The notes under the pieces were generated by a model. It had not been told where the DNA came from. It searched no databases and worked only from the letters and a program-made list of their open reading frames with translations. From contig NZ_AUND01000034.1 of NCBI RefSeq assembly GCF_000714535.1, forward strand, positions 310,001-374,000: 64,000 bases of DNA. Direction: 5' to 3'. Both the position numbers and the translations under genes were made by a program. Shown here piece after piece: positions 57,701 to 64,000 of this stretch. Within the stretch, counting starts at the first letter, position 1. Each line of letters begins with the position of its first letter. This stretch comes from Thioclava pacifica DSM 10166 (GTDB lineage Bacteria; Pseudomonadota; Alphaproteobacteria; Rhodobacterales; Rhodobacteraceae).

Positions 57701-58194
57701 TCGCCCGGCGGGAAGATGTCGATGATGCCACCCCGGATCGCGTAATCGCCGGGCTCCGAGACGGTCGAGGCTTGCGAGAACCCCATGCGCACGAGGAAAT
57801 CGCGCAGCGCGCCTTCGTCGATCCGCTTGCCGACCTGGGCCGAGAAGCTCGCACCCGCCAACACCCCGCGCGCAGGCACGCGCTGCATCGCGGCCGACAG
57901 CGTCGTCAGAAGAACGAAGGGTCCGCGCATACCGGCGGCCAGTGCCGCGAGCGTCGCCATCCGTGTGGCCGACACATCCGCATTGGGCGAAACGCGATCA
58001 TAGGGCAGACAATCCCAGGCCGGGAAATCGAGCACCACCGCATCCGGCGCGAAGAAAGCCAACGCCCCGCGCATCGCCGCGAGACGGCGGTCATCGCGCG
58101 CAACATGGATGACCGACTTGCCTTTGGCGAGTTCCTTGGCGAGCAGGGCCGCGTCGAACCCTTCCGGGGCGCCCGAGAGAAGAAAATGATCCAT
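54754..58194 (-). CDS. mfd: Transcription-repair coupling factor
   Basis: A 1146-residue SF2 translocase that removes RNA polymerase stalled at lesions and recruits UvrA. It has an N-terminal UvrB-like module, an RNA-polymerase-interaction domain (DLVVHVDHGVGRYKGLETVT), and RecG-like helicase motifs: GDVGFGKTEVAMRAAFVA, LLIIDEEQHFG, LTLTATPIPRTLQL, TTIVESGLDIPTANT, YQIRGRVGR. A C-terminal TRCF domain follows. Full length for the family. Monocistronic in this window. Confidence 0.97.
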   Translation of the reverse strand: MDHFLLSGAPEGFDAALLAKELAKGKSVIHVARDDRRLAAMRGALAFFAPDAVVLDFPAWDCLPYDRVSPNADVSATRMATLAALAAGMRGPFVLLTTLSAAMQRVPARGVLAGASFSAQVGKRIDEGALRDFLVRMGFSQASTVSEPGDYAIRGGIIDIFPPGEGGPVRLDLFGDVLDDARRFDPVSQRTTEKLKGVDLAPVSEVILDEASITRFRQNYRIEFGSGGAEDPLYEAVSAGRKQAGMEHWLGFFHEKLETLFDYLPEATVMLDDQIGPQQESRWEGIEDQYDTRREAMTRRDRLDSVYKPAPPHLLYLDTKDWEFVLKSLRVLRLQVIPAPPGPGVLNAGGKIGRNFAPERKVENISLFSALKDHVQARLADGPVVIASWSEGARERLKGLMEDEGLIGAKLISDAREIGPGVNLTVWPLDEGFEAPRDGKDLTVISEQDVLGERLVSRPKRKRKAENFLTEHTTLSPGDLVVHVDHGVGRYKGLETVTALGAPHDCVLLEYAGGDRLYLPVENIELLSRYGHEEGLLDKLGGGAWQAKKAKLKERIRQIADKLMRIAAERHLRQAPILEAPHHEWEAFAARFPYTETDDQMTAIEDVVDDLKSGTPMDRLVVGDVGFGKTEVAMRAAFVAAQSGMQVAVIAPTTLLARQHYKTFADRFRGTALTVKPLSRFVSAKEATKTREGLRDGTVDIVIGTHAVLAKTVKFANLGLLIIDEEQHFGVQHKERLKEMRSEIHVLTLTATPIPRTLQLSLTGVRDLSIIGTPPVDRLAIRTYVSEFDTVTIREALLREHYRGGQSFYVVPRISDLPEIEEFLQSHVPEVKYLVAHGQMAAGELDERMNAFYDGKFDVLLATTIVESGLDIPTANTMVVHRADMFGLSQLYQIRGRVGRAKTRAYCYLTTKPRMPLTPQAQKRLRLLGSLDSLGAGFNLASQDLDLRGAGNLLGEEQSGHIKEVGYELYQAMLEETISKLKSGELTETVDGDWSPQINLGVPVMIPESYIPDLDVRLGLYRRLSSLTTKVELEGFAAELIDRFGELPKEVNTLLLVVRIKAMCKRAMIAKLDAGPKGATIQFHNDKFPNPAGLVEFLTAQRDLAKVKDNRLIVRRDWKNDKDKIRGAFAIARDLAEKVIAVQKKS

Positions 58195-58234
58195 GCTTGC
58201 GAGGTATCGAGCCAGCGCCCGGTGTCAAGCCCGC

Positions 58235-58792
58235 TCAGACCATCAGAGAGATGCGCAGGTTCTGGAACATGCCCCAGAGCGAGGTGACGATGATCGAGAT
58301 CACGCCGACGGTCTGGATGCTGATCCGGTGACGCGAAAGCGCGGCGATCACGAACTCCGCTCCCGCTCCGCTGGTCAACGCATCCTCGAGCCGGATCGCA
58401 AGCCGCAGGCTGAGCCCGAAGACGAGCATCAGCGGCACAAGCAGCAATGCGAAGGCCTGCGCGGTTTCGGAGCCATAGACGAAACCCGTGATAATGAGAA
58501 AGCTCAGCAGGAACGGGATCGAGACCGCCATCGACACGCCCGCATCACCGCGGATACGGTTGAGCCTGCGTGCGTTCACGCCTGCGATCTGCACCAGATC
58601 CGCGGCCGCATCGCCGCCCTTGCGCCGTGCGCGACCGACCATGTCCCAGGGAACGCCCATCACCCAATGCGAGGCCGAGGACCAGATCGCGGCGAGCGCG
58701 ATCCAGTACCACAGGTTGGAGAAGCTCCGCAGGTCGATCAAACGGGTGATCACATCGAAGATTTCCACGCGGTTGGCTCCTGCGACTGGCAT
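58235..58792 (-). CDS. Conserved membrane protein (of the type labelled 'component of SufBCD complex')
   Basis: A 185-residue protein with three or more transmembrane helices (about 25-45, 88-105 and 110-130, and a C-terminal one). It has the conserved opening FDVITRLIDLRSFSNLWYWI and a loop rich in Arg/Lys (WDMVGRARRKGGDAAADLVQ). Rhodobacteraceae homologues carry a SufBCD-component label, but I know of no proof for it and no suf genes are here. The ATG at 58792 has AGGGAAA upstream; the frame further upstream is the hemB antisense. Confidence 0.72.
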   Translation of the reverse strand: MPVAGANRVEIFDVITRLIDLRSFSNLWYWIALAAIWSSASHWVMGVPWDMVGRARRKGGDAAADLVQIAGVNARRLNRIRGDAGVSMAVSIPFLLSFLIITGFVYGSETAQAFALLLVPLMLVFGLSLRLAIRLEDALTSGAGAEFVIAALSRHRISIQTVGVISIIVTSLWGMFQNLRISLMV

Positions 58793-58918
58793 CGGTTTTC
58801 CCTTTGCATAGACCAGCGCGGAGCCAAGCGGAAGCCCGCAGCCACATCCAGCCCTGCCGCGCTTGCCTGCGGTCGCGATCCATGGCACCCCTTGCCCAAG
58901 CCAGAGGAGTCCCCAGCG

Positions 58919-59920
58919 ATGAACCCGATCCTTCCGCCCTTCCCCCATACCCGCCTGCGCCGGATGCGCCGCTCTGCCGCGCTGCGTGATCTCGCCCAGG
59001 AACACCGGCTGAGCGTGAAGGACATGATCTGGCCGATCTTCATCACCGATGTCGCAGGCGCCGATGTCGAGGTGCCCTCGATGCCGGGCGTGTTCCGACG
59101 CACTCTGGACGGCGCGGTGAAGGCCGCCGAGGAAGCCGCAAAGCTCGGCATCCCCGCGATCTGCCTCTTTCCCTATACCGATCCGGCGGTGAAGACCGAG
59201 GCCTGCGAAGAGGCCTGGAACCCCGACAACATCACCAACCGCGTGATCCGCGCGATCAAGAAAGAAGTACCCGAGATCGCGATCATGACCGATATCGCGC
59301 TCGATCCCTATAATGCCAACGGCCATGACGGGCTGGTGCGCGACGGGGTGATCCTCAACGACGAGACGGTCGAATGCCTTGTGCGCATGGGGCTCGCGCA
59401 GGCCGAAGCCGGGGCGGATATCCTCGGCCCGTCCGACATGATGGACGGGCGGATCGGCGCGCTGCGCTCGGCGCTCGAAGGTGCGGGCCATGCGGATGTG
59501 ACGATCCTGAGCTATGCCGCGAAATACGCCTCGGCATTCTATGGCCCGTTCCGCGATGCGGTGGGTGCCACGGGCGCGCTCAAGGGCGACAAGAAGACCT
59601 ATCAGATGAACCCGGGCAATTCCGACGAGGCGATCCGGCTGGTCGCGCGCGATCTGGCCGAGGGTGCCGATATGGTCATGGTGAAACCCGGCATGCCCTA
59701 TCTCGACATCTGCCGCCGCGTGAAAGAGCAGTTTGGCGTGCCGACCTATGCCTATCAGGTCTCGGGCGAATACGCGATGATCATGGCCGCGGTGAAGAAC
59801 GGCTGGCTCGACCATGACAAGGTGATGCTGGAGAGCCTGATGAGCTTCCGCCGCGCGGGCTGTGACGGGGTATTGACCTATTTCGCCCCGCAAGCGGCGC
59901 GACTGCTCGCCGAAGGGTGA
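58919..59920 (+). CDS. hemB: Porphobilinogen synthase (5-aminolevulinate dehydratase)
   Basis: A 333-residue TIM-barrel enzyme joining two aminolevulinates into porphobilinogen, the step after HemA. The two active-site lysines are in SYAAKYASAFYGPF and MVMVKPGMPYLD. The segment TDIALDPYNANGHDG has Asp where zinc-type enzymes have Cys, so it is the magnesium/potassium-dependent alphaproteobacterial class. Divergent from the small membrane protein gene; GGAG precedes the ATG. Confidence 0.96.
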   Translation: MNPILPPFPHTRLRRMRRSAALRDLAQEHRLSVKDMIWPIFITDVAGADVEVPSMPGVFRRTLDGAVKAAEEAAKLGIPAICLFPYTDPAVKTEACEEAWNPDNITNRVIRAIKKEVPEIAIMTDIALDPYNANGHDGLVRDGVILNDETVECLVRMGLAQAEAGADILGPSDMMDGRIGALRSALEGAGHADVTILSYAAKYASAFYGPFRDAVGATGALKGDKKTYQMNPGNSDEAIRLVARDLAEGADMVMVKPGMPYLDICRRVKEQFGVPTYAYQVSGEYAMIMAAVKNGWLDHDKVMLESLMSFRRAGCDGVLTYFAPQAARLLAEG

Positions 59921-60077
59921 GCGCGCGGGTAAGCAGGGATTCGCCACAAAGCTGTGACTTCCCTCAAGAATAAGTGACAGCGCGGGTTCCCTCCGCTATA
60001 ACTTGTGGCAATCGGTCAGGATAAGACCGTTGAGGGCCCGGCGAGTTTCGGGCGCAATCGAGCGGAGCAGATACAAG

Positions 60078-60635
60078 ATGACGATGATTTCCAGACGGAG
60101 CCTTCTGGCGATGGGTGGCGCGGGCCTTACGCTTGCAGCCTGCGGCAACGGGATCGGCAGCGCGGGCGCAGCCAAGCTGGATGCGCGCGTCGACGCGACC
60201 CGGAACTACCTTCTCACGAAATTCCCCGGCACGAACGATCTCGAGGCGAAATCGGTCGGCGTGCTCTGGATGCCTTTGGTGACCGAAGCGGGCTTCGGCT
60301 TCGGGGGCTCCTTCGGGCGCGGCGCGCTGCGCATCAACAACGTCACGGTCGATTACTATGCGGCGGCGGCGGCGAGCTTCGGGCTCCAGATCGGCGCGCA
60401 GCAATATGCCCATGCGCTGTTCTTCATGACCCCCGAGGCACTGGCGGATTTCCGTCGCTCGGATGGCTGGCAGCTCGGCGCGGATGCGCGCTACGCGCTG
60501 CCCGATCGCGGCGGCGCAATCGCGGCCTCGACCATTACGTCGACCGCACCGGTCATCGCGCTGGTCTTCGGCCAGGCGGGCCTCATCGCGGGCGCCTCGC
60601 TTGCAGGCACGAAATACACCCGGATCATTCCGTAA
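60078..60635 (+). CDS. SYLF/YSC84-domain lipoprotein
   Basis: A 185-residue exported protein with an N-terminal RRSLLAMGGAGLTLAACG: twin Arg, hydrophobic stretch and lipobox Cys. The remainder is a SYLF (YSC84) lipid-binding domain (LEAKSVGVLWMPLVTEAGFG, FGRGALRINNVTVDYYAAAA, VFGQAGLIAGASLAGTKYT). The ATG at 60078 follows GGAG. Periplasmic lipid-associated role likely; specifics unknown. Confidence 0.83.
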   Translation: MTMISRRSLLAMGGAGLTLAACGNGIGSAGAAKLDARVDATRNYLLTKFPGTNDLEAKSVGVLWMPLVTEAGFGFGGSFGRGALRINNVTVDYYAAAAASFGLQIGAQQYAHALFFMTPEALADFRRSDGWQLGADARYALPDRGGAIAASTITSTAPVIALVFGQAGLIAGASLAGTKYTRIIP

Positions 60636-60671
60636 GATCAACGCCTTACGCGACTATCTTCACGCGAAAAA

Positions 60672-60710
60672 GAAACCCCGCAGCGGCCTGGCCCTGCGGG
60701 GTTTTCCTTT
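60672..60710. terminator. Bidirectional terminator, SYLF / lytic transglycosylase
   Basis: AACCCCGCAG pairs with CTGCGGGGTT, with TTCCTTTT rightward and TTCTTTTT leftward, between convergent genes. Confidence 0.85.
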
Positions 60711-60740
60711 TGCCCTTACCTGCGAAACCGCATCGGACGA

Positions 60741-61352
60741 TCAGCTGCCGTAGATGATGCGCACGTAATTGCGCGTCTCGCGATAAGGCGGCACGCCGTT
60801 ATGCTTGGCGACAGCCTCGGGGCCCGCATTGTAAGCCGCAAGCGCCAGACGCCAGCTGCCAAAGCGGTCGTACATCATGCGCAGGTAACGCGCACCGCCC
60901 TCAAGGTTCTGCGCCGGATCGCGCGGGTTCACGCCAAGCTTGGCCGCCGTCCCCGGCATCAGCTGCGCGAGCCCCATCGCGCCCTTGTGCGAGCGCGCAT
61001 GCGGGTTCCAGCCGCTCTCCTGCTGCACGAGACGCAGGAACAGATCTTCGGGGATGTTGTGACGTGCCGCGGCGGCCTTGGCGGTGCTCAGATACTGGCC
61101 ACGATATTTGCCGCTATAGCTCGGCACCACTTCGGGTTCGAGCCCTGCCAAGGTTTTCGCGCCCGGTTTGAGACGCGAGGAATGCTCATATTGCTGGGCT
61201 GCACGGTTATCGAGGATATTGGTCTGGTTGCGAAACAGCATCGCGCGCGATTTCGACGACGCCCCGCTCAGCTTGAGCCCCTCGGCCTGCACGATCATCG
61301 GCGCAAGAGCGACCATCGCGCCCAGCCCGAGCCTCCCGACAAAGTTACGCAT
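60741..61352 (-). CDS. Soluble lytic murein transglycosylase (SLT domain)
   Basis: A 203-residue exported enzyme. Signal peptide 1-23 (ending VQA). The SLT domain at about 85-200 has catalytic Glu in [19 protein letters not shown], then [13 protein letters not shown] and the [19 protein letters not shown] region. It cleaves glycan strands to 1,6-anhydro ends. The ATG at 61352 has GGTAGGG upstream. Confidence 0.92.
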   Translation of the reverse strand: MRNFVGRLGLGAMVALAPMIVQAEGLKLSGASSKSRAMLFRNQTNILDNRAAQQYEHSSRLKPGAKTLAGLEPEVVPSYSGKYRGQYLSTAKAAAARHNIPEDLFLRLVQQESGWNPHARSHKGAMGLAQLMPGTAAKLGVNPRDPAQNLEGGARYLRMMYDRFGSWRLALAAYNAGPEAVAKHNGVPPYRETRNYVRIIYGS

Positions 61353-61470
61353 CGGCACCCTACCGTTCACAATCCACCCGTTCTGGCGCGAAACCTACAC
61401 AGATTCCCCCGAAAGTTAAAGGGAAACGCCCCGGGCACCGGCAATCGCCTGCCGACACCGGGATGTGATC

Positions 61471-62010
61471 TCATTTTGCGCTGGCCGTTTGCGGAGCTGC
61501 ATCGGAGCGGATCGGGCCGTGAAACAGCTCCTCGACGAAGACCGAGACGAGCTGCGCGCGTCCGCTCACCCCGGCCTTGCGATAGACAGCGTTGAGATGA
61601 GATTTCACCGTCGCCTCCGAAGAGCCCCGCAGCTCCGCGGTCTCGGCGATGGTGAACCCCTTGATGGTGAAGCTCGCAACATCGGCCTCGGCCGCAGTCA
61701 GCCCCCAATGGCGGAACTGTTCGGCCATCAGATCGGCCATTGCGCCCTGCGCCGCCGAAAGTGCCCGCTCCGCCATCGCCTGACGGCGCAGCAGCTTCCA
61801 AAGAACGACACCCTCGACCGCGATCCCCGCAATCAGGCCGAGATTCGCGAAAAGCTCGATATTGAGGTGAAGCGTGATGTGTCCGGCTTCCTTGATGTCA
61901 TCGAACACGTCAGCGACGAAAAGGGATGTACAGGCGGCCTGAAACAGGATGAGCGCGACGAGCGCGCCCTCCTTGGTCCAGGCCGAGACACGCTCTCGCG
62001 TGAGTTGCAT
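61471..62010 (-). CDS. Membrane-anchored LuxR-type transcription regulator
   Basis: A 179-residue protein. Two hydrophobic helices (about 15-34 and 53-73) precede a short linker and a C-terminal LuxR winged helix-turn-helix (about 98-165: GLTAAEADVASFTIKGFTIA, AELRGSSEATVKSHLNAVYR). There is no receiver or autoinducer domain, so the membrane part is the likely sensor. It starts 6 bp after the cytochrome b561 stop and is thus the third gene of that unit; a redox or membrane signal is plausible. Confidence 0.82.
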   Translation of the reverse strand: MQLTRERVSAWTKEGALVALILFQAACTSLFVADVFDDIKEAGHITLHLNIELFANLGLIAGIAVEGVVLWKLLRRQAMAERALSAAQGAMADLMAEQFRHWGLTAAEADVASFTIKGFTIAETAELRGSSEATVKSHLNAVYRKAGVSGRAQLVSVFVEELFHGPIRSDAAPQTASAK

Positions 62011-62016
62011 CTAAGG

Positions 62017-62610
62017 TTATCTCCCGCTGCGTCCGAACACTTTCTTTCCGGTGATCATCGCGCGGGCGAGATTGACGCGCAACCTGCGGCTCTCATAGAT
62101 CACGGCAACGATATGAGCCGCGACCGAAATTTCAGCCCAGTCCACGGCCGTGACGTGCAGCTCCTCGACCCATTTCACGCCCCAATAGGCGTCGGTCGTC
62201 ATCAGGTAGCCCGACCCCGCGATCACCAGAAGCGTCACGAGCAGGTTGTAGATCATCAGCGCGCCGAGCGGCGAATGCCCAAGATGCGCATGCCGGCGCC
62301 CCGTCGCCATGTCGCGCAGCTGGGTGAGCGCGCCCGAGGGCGAGGGTGGAAAACTGGTGAAGCGCGCATGGTGCGAGCCCACGAGCCCCCAAATGATGCG
62401 CAGCGTGACGAGACCGGCCACGGTGTAGCCGATATAATGGTGCAGATCATGCTTGGGCGAGGTGAAGAAGGCATTGGCAGTGAAAAGCCCCACGATCGAC
62501 CAGTGAAAGATCCGCACGAATATATCCCAGACGTGATGGGTTCCGCGCGGCGATGCGGGTCGGTCCTCGGATTCGGAGAAATCGGTGAAACTGGCGTCCT
62601 TGATGGCCAT
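62017..62610 (-). CDS. Cytochrome b561-type membrane protein
   Basis: A 197-residue four-helix di-heme cytochrome b. Likely heme ligands: His in VRIFHWSIVG, HHYIGYTVAG, and the pair in VEELHVTAVDW and ISVAAHIVAV. A ~30-residue cytosolic N-terminal extension has an acidic patch. It may exchange electrons between quinol and a periplasmic partner. AGGAAGGAG precedes the ATG at 62610. Middle gene of the PepSY - b561 - LuxR unit. Confidence 0.88.
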   Translation of the reverse strand: MAIKDASFTDFSESEDRPASPRGTHHVWDIFVRIFHWSIVGLFTANAFFTSPKHDLHHYIGYTVAGLVTLRIIWGLVGSHHARFTSFPPSPSGALTQLRDMATGRRHAHLGHSPLGALMIYNLLVTLLVIAGSGYLMTTDAYWGVKWVEELHVTAVDWAEISVAAHIVAVIYESRRLRVNLARAMITGKKVFGRSGR

Positions 62611-62688
62611 GGCTCGGCTCCTTCCTGACAGGGGTTGGCGCGGGAGGGAGCGGGCCGGGGATCCCCGGCCCGCATCAGGCAATGGCGA

Positions 62689-62946
62689 TCAGCCGTTGTC
62701 GCCCTTGCGGTTCACCTGCTTGAGGTTGGAGTCGAAATACAGCTCCATGCGCTTACCATCCTTGAGCGCGTAAACCTCGATATAGCCGTCTTCCATCTCC
62801 ATCCGGCGCACGTCGTAACCTTGCGCTTTCAGCTCGGCCCCGAGCTTGTTGGCCTTGTCCTGCGCAACGGGCTGCTCGGCCAGAACGGGCAGAGCGGAGG
62901 TGCCGGCGATCAGGGCAGCGGCAGCAATCAGGGTCAGTTTTTTCAT
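62689..62946 (-). CDS. Secreted PepSY-domain protein
   Basis: An 85-residue exported protein. Signal peptide 1-23 (ending VLA). A single PepSY-like domain reads ELKAQGYDVRRMEMEDGYIE and GKRMELYFDSNLKQV. AGGA precedes the ATG at 62946. Small PepSY proteins often accompany cytochrome b561 genes; a periplasmic accessory role is inferred. First gene of the unit, 78 bp before b561. Confidence 0.87.
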   Translation of the reverse strand: MKKLTLIAAAALIAGTSALPVLAEQPVAQDKANKLGAELKAQGYDVRRMEMEDGYIEVYALKDGKRMELYFDSNLKQVNRKGDNG

Positions 62947-63204
62947 GGGCTCAATCCTCATGTCTTGGGTGATGGGCCGGCCGGGGTCATCCCGCTCCGG
63001 TCTGCAAGCATCTGCCCCGCAATCCCGGCCTCCGCCATCGGAGCGAGGTTGCAGAGCGCCGGGAAATCGACCTCTCAAACCTAAGATGCACGCGGGATTT
63101 CGCCGGTTTCCGTCACGGTTGAGCGAGGCGCAGCCCCTACCCTCTCGCGGGCCCGTGCTCTATACCCTTGAGAACGAATTTGAGAATCGCAGGCGGAGGA
63201 ACGC

Positions 63205-63714
63205 ATGGCAGGCAGCGTCAACAAGGTCATCCTGGTCGGTAATCTGGGGCGCGACCCGGAAGTGCGGACCTTCTCGAACGGCGGCAAGGTGTGCAACCTG
63301 CGCATCGCCACCTCCGAGAACTGGCGCGACCGCAACACCGGCGAGCGCAAGGAACGCACCGAATGGCACTCGGTCGCGATCTTCTCGGAGCCGCTGGCCA
63401 AGATCGCCGAGCAGTACCTGCGCAAAGGCTCCAAGGTCTATATCGAGGGCCAGCTCGAGACCCGTAAATGGCAGGATCAATCCGGTCAGGACCGCTATTC
63501 GACCGAGGTCGTGCTGCGTCCCTATCGCGGCGAACTAACCCTGCTCGACGGGCGTGATGGCGGCGGCTCGGGTGGCGGTGGTGGTGGCTATGGCGGCCCC
63601 TCTTCGGGCGGCGGTGGCTACGACCAGGGCGGCGGCTATGGCGGCCCGTCCTCGGGCGGCTCGGGCGGTGGCGGCGGTGGCCGTCCCGATTTCGACGACG
63701 AGATCCCGTTCTAA
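63205..63714 (+). CDS. ssb: Single-stranded DNA-binding protein
   Basis: A 169-residue protein. The N-terminal OB fold (1-110; [51 protein letters not shown]) leads to a Gly-rich low-complexity linker (about 115-160) and the acidic tip DFDDEIPF that recruits repair and replication proteins. GGCGGAGG precedes the ATG. No clear LexA box was found upstream. Confidence 0.97.
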   Translation: MAGSVNKVILVGNLGRDPEVRTFSNGGKVCNLRIATSENWRDRNTGERKERTEWHSVAIFSEPLAKIAEQYLRKGSKVYIEGQLETRKWQDQSGQDRYSTEVVLRPYRGELTLLDGRDGGGSGGGGGGYGGPSSGGGGYDQGGGYGGPSSGGSGGGGGGRPDFDDEIPF

Positions 63715-63717
63715 TGC

Positions 63718-63747
63718 AAAGGGCCCCACACGGGGCCCTTTCCTTTT
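63718..63747 (+). terminator. ssb terminator
   Basis: AAGGGCCCC pairs with GGGGCCCTT around a short loop, followed by TCCTTTTA. Confidence 0.85.
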
Positions 63748-63819
63748 ACCACGCAGGGTGAGCGGTGATCAGCATCGCCACATCCAAGGACGCGGCAAAG
63801 GGGGCAGCGCCCCTTTGTT

Positions 63820-64000
63820 TCAGCCCAGTTTGCGCAGCCGCGCGATCAGCGAGGAGGTATCCCAACGCTGGCCGCCCATCGCCTGCACATCCTTGTAGAA
63901 CTGATCGACCAGCGCGGTGACGGGCAGTGAGGCGCCGATCTCGTCACCGGTTTTCAGGCAGATCGCGAGATCCTTGCGCATCCAGTCCACCGCGAAGCCG
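63820..64000 (-). CDS. 3-hydroxyisobutyrate dehydrogenase-family oxidoreductase (partial, N-terminus beyond window)
   Basis: The C-terminal ~60 residues are visible: AVDWMRKDLAICLKTGDEIG, VTALVDQFYKDVQAMGGQRW, then DTSSLIARLRKLG and stop at 63820. This is the all-helical end of the beta-hydroxyacid dehydrogenase family (tartronate semialdehyde reductase or 3-hydroxyisobutyrate dehydrogenase type). It is a second family member besides mmsB; the nucleotide site lies outside the window, so the substrate is unknown. Confidence 0.8.
   Translation of the reverse strand, partial: GFAVDWMRKDLAICLKTGDEIGASLPVTALVDQFYKDVQAMGGQRWDTSSLIARLRKLG

Noticed and set aside
63165-63185. LexA box before ssb
   Set aside because: GAACGAATTTGAGAATC has the first GAAC, but the second half is at the wrong spacing and mismatched; not convincing.

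Overview
The window is GC-rich, compactly coded chromosomal DNA. It most likely comes from an alphaproteobacterium of the family Rhodobacteraceae (Rhodobacter/Paracoccus/Thioclava-like). The grounds are: a C4-pathway 5-aminolevulinate synthase (hemA) that closely resembles the Rhodobacter enzyme as remembered; alphaproteobacterial DUF families (DUF6456, DUF6477, DUF5930-M23); an alphaproteobacterial LexA box (GAAC-N7-GAAC) before uvrA; a TTGAT-N4-GTCAA Fnr box before hemA; and a CIRCE element before groESL. I found no phage genes, transposase, integrase, CRISPR array, rRNA or tRNA. Genus-level placement is inference.

Layout. 1-4 kb: partial oxyR-like regulator, a DUF6456 helix-turn-helix protein, DUF6477 and a HerA-like ATPase, followed by a possible small structured RNA with its own terminator. 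4.4-10.4 kb: an IalB-like secreted protein, then a leftward envelope operon of L,D-transpeptidase, LpxD paralogue, acyl carrier protein and ketoacyl-ACP synthase, divergent from a DUF882 (YcbK-like) Tat protein. 10.6-16.9 kb: DUF1236 protein, ispG, rodZ, hemA and an M20 peptidase. 17-20.3 kb: a respiratory locus with an octaheme cytochrome c of the tetrathionate reductase family, its membrane cytochrome b and a divergent DsrE-family periplasmic protein. 20.3-27 kb: bo3-type quinol oxidase cyoABCD, two paralogous Crp/Fnr regulators and a stand-alone receiver protein. 27-37.7 kb: succinate/acetate CoA-transferase, manganese pyrophosphatase, a TraB/GumN protein, groESL, and a valine-degradation cluster (SDR, acyl-CoA dehydrogenase, hydroxyisobutyryl-CoA hydrolase, hydroxyisobutyrate dehydrogenase). 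37.8-43 kb: DUF2892 protein, three tandem related secreted proteins, DUF4260 and uvrA. 43.4-54.7 kb: rhodanese, lpd, DUF924, MFS transporter, queA, a giant AsmA/YhdP-like protein, a peroxiredoxin, and an M23 peptidase overlapping a bactofilin. 54.7-64 kb: mfd, a small membrane protein, hemB, a SYLF lipoprotein, a lytic transglycosylase, a three-gene unit (PepSY, cytochrome b561, membrane-bound LuxR-type regulator), ssb, and a partial 3-hydroxyisobutyrate-dehydrogenase-like gene.

Themes. Several loci concern respiration and redox control: cyoABCD, the octaheme cytochrome, heme synthesis, two Crp/Fnr proteins, and shared GCGACA-type motifs upstream of hemA, cyoA and the octaheme gene. Others concern the cell envelope: transpeptidase, LpxD/ACP/KAS, rodZ, M23/bactofilin, lytic transglycosylase, AsmA-like protein.

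The most unexpected non-coding structure is a family of four dispersed ~134-bp elements with imperfect ~30-bp inverted termini, at 28.7, 30.0, 33.5 and 43.1 kb. Two of them bracket the pyrophosphatase gene, and one carries a ~71-bp insertion. The least explained gene groupings are the transpeptidase-lpxD-acp-KAS operon, the octaheme cytochrome locus with its multi-half-site promoter, and the PepSY/b561/membrane-LuxR unit.
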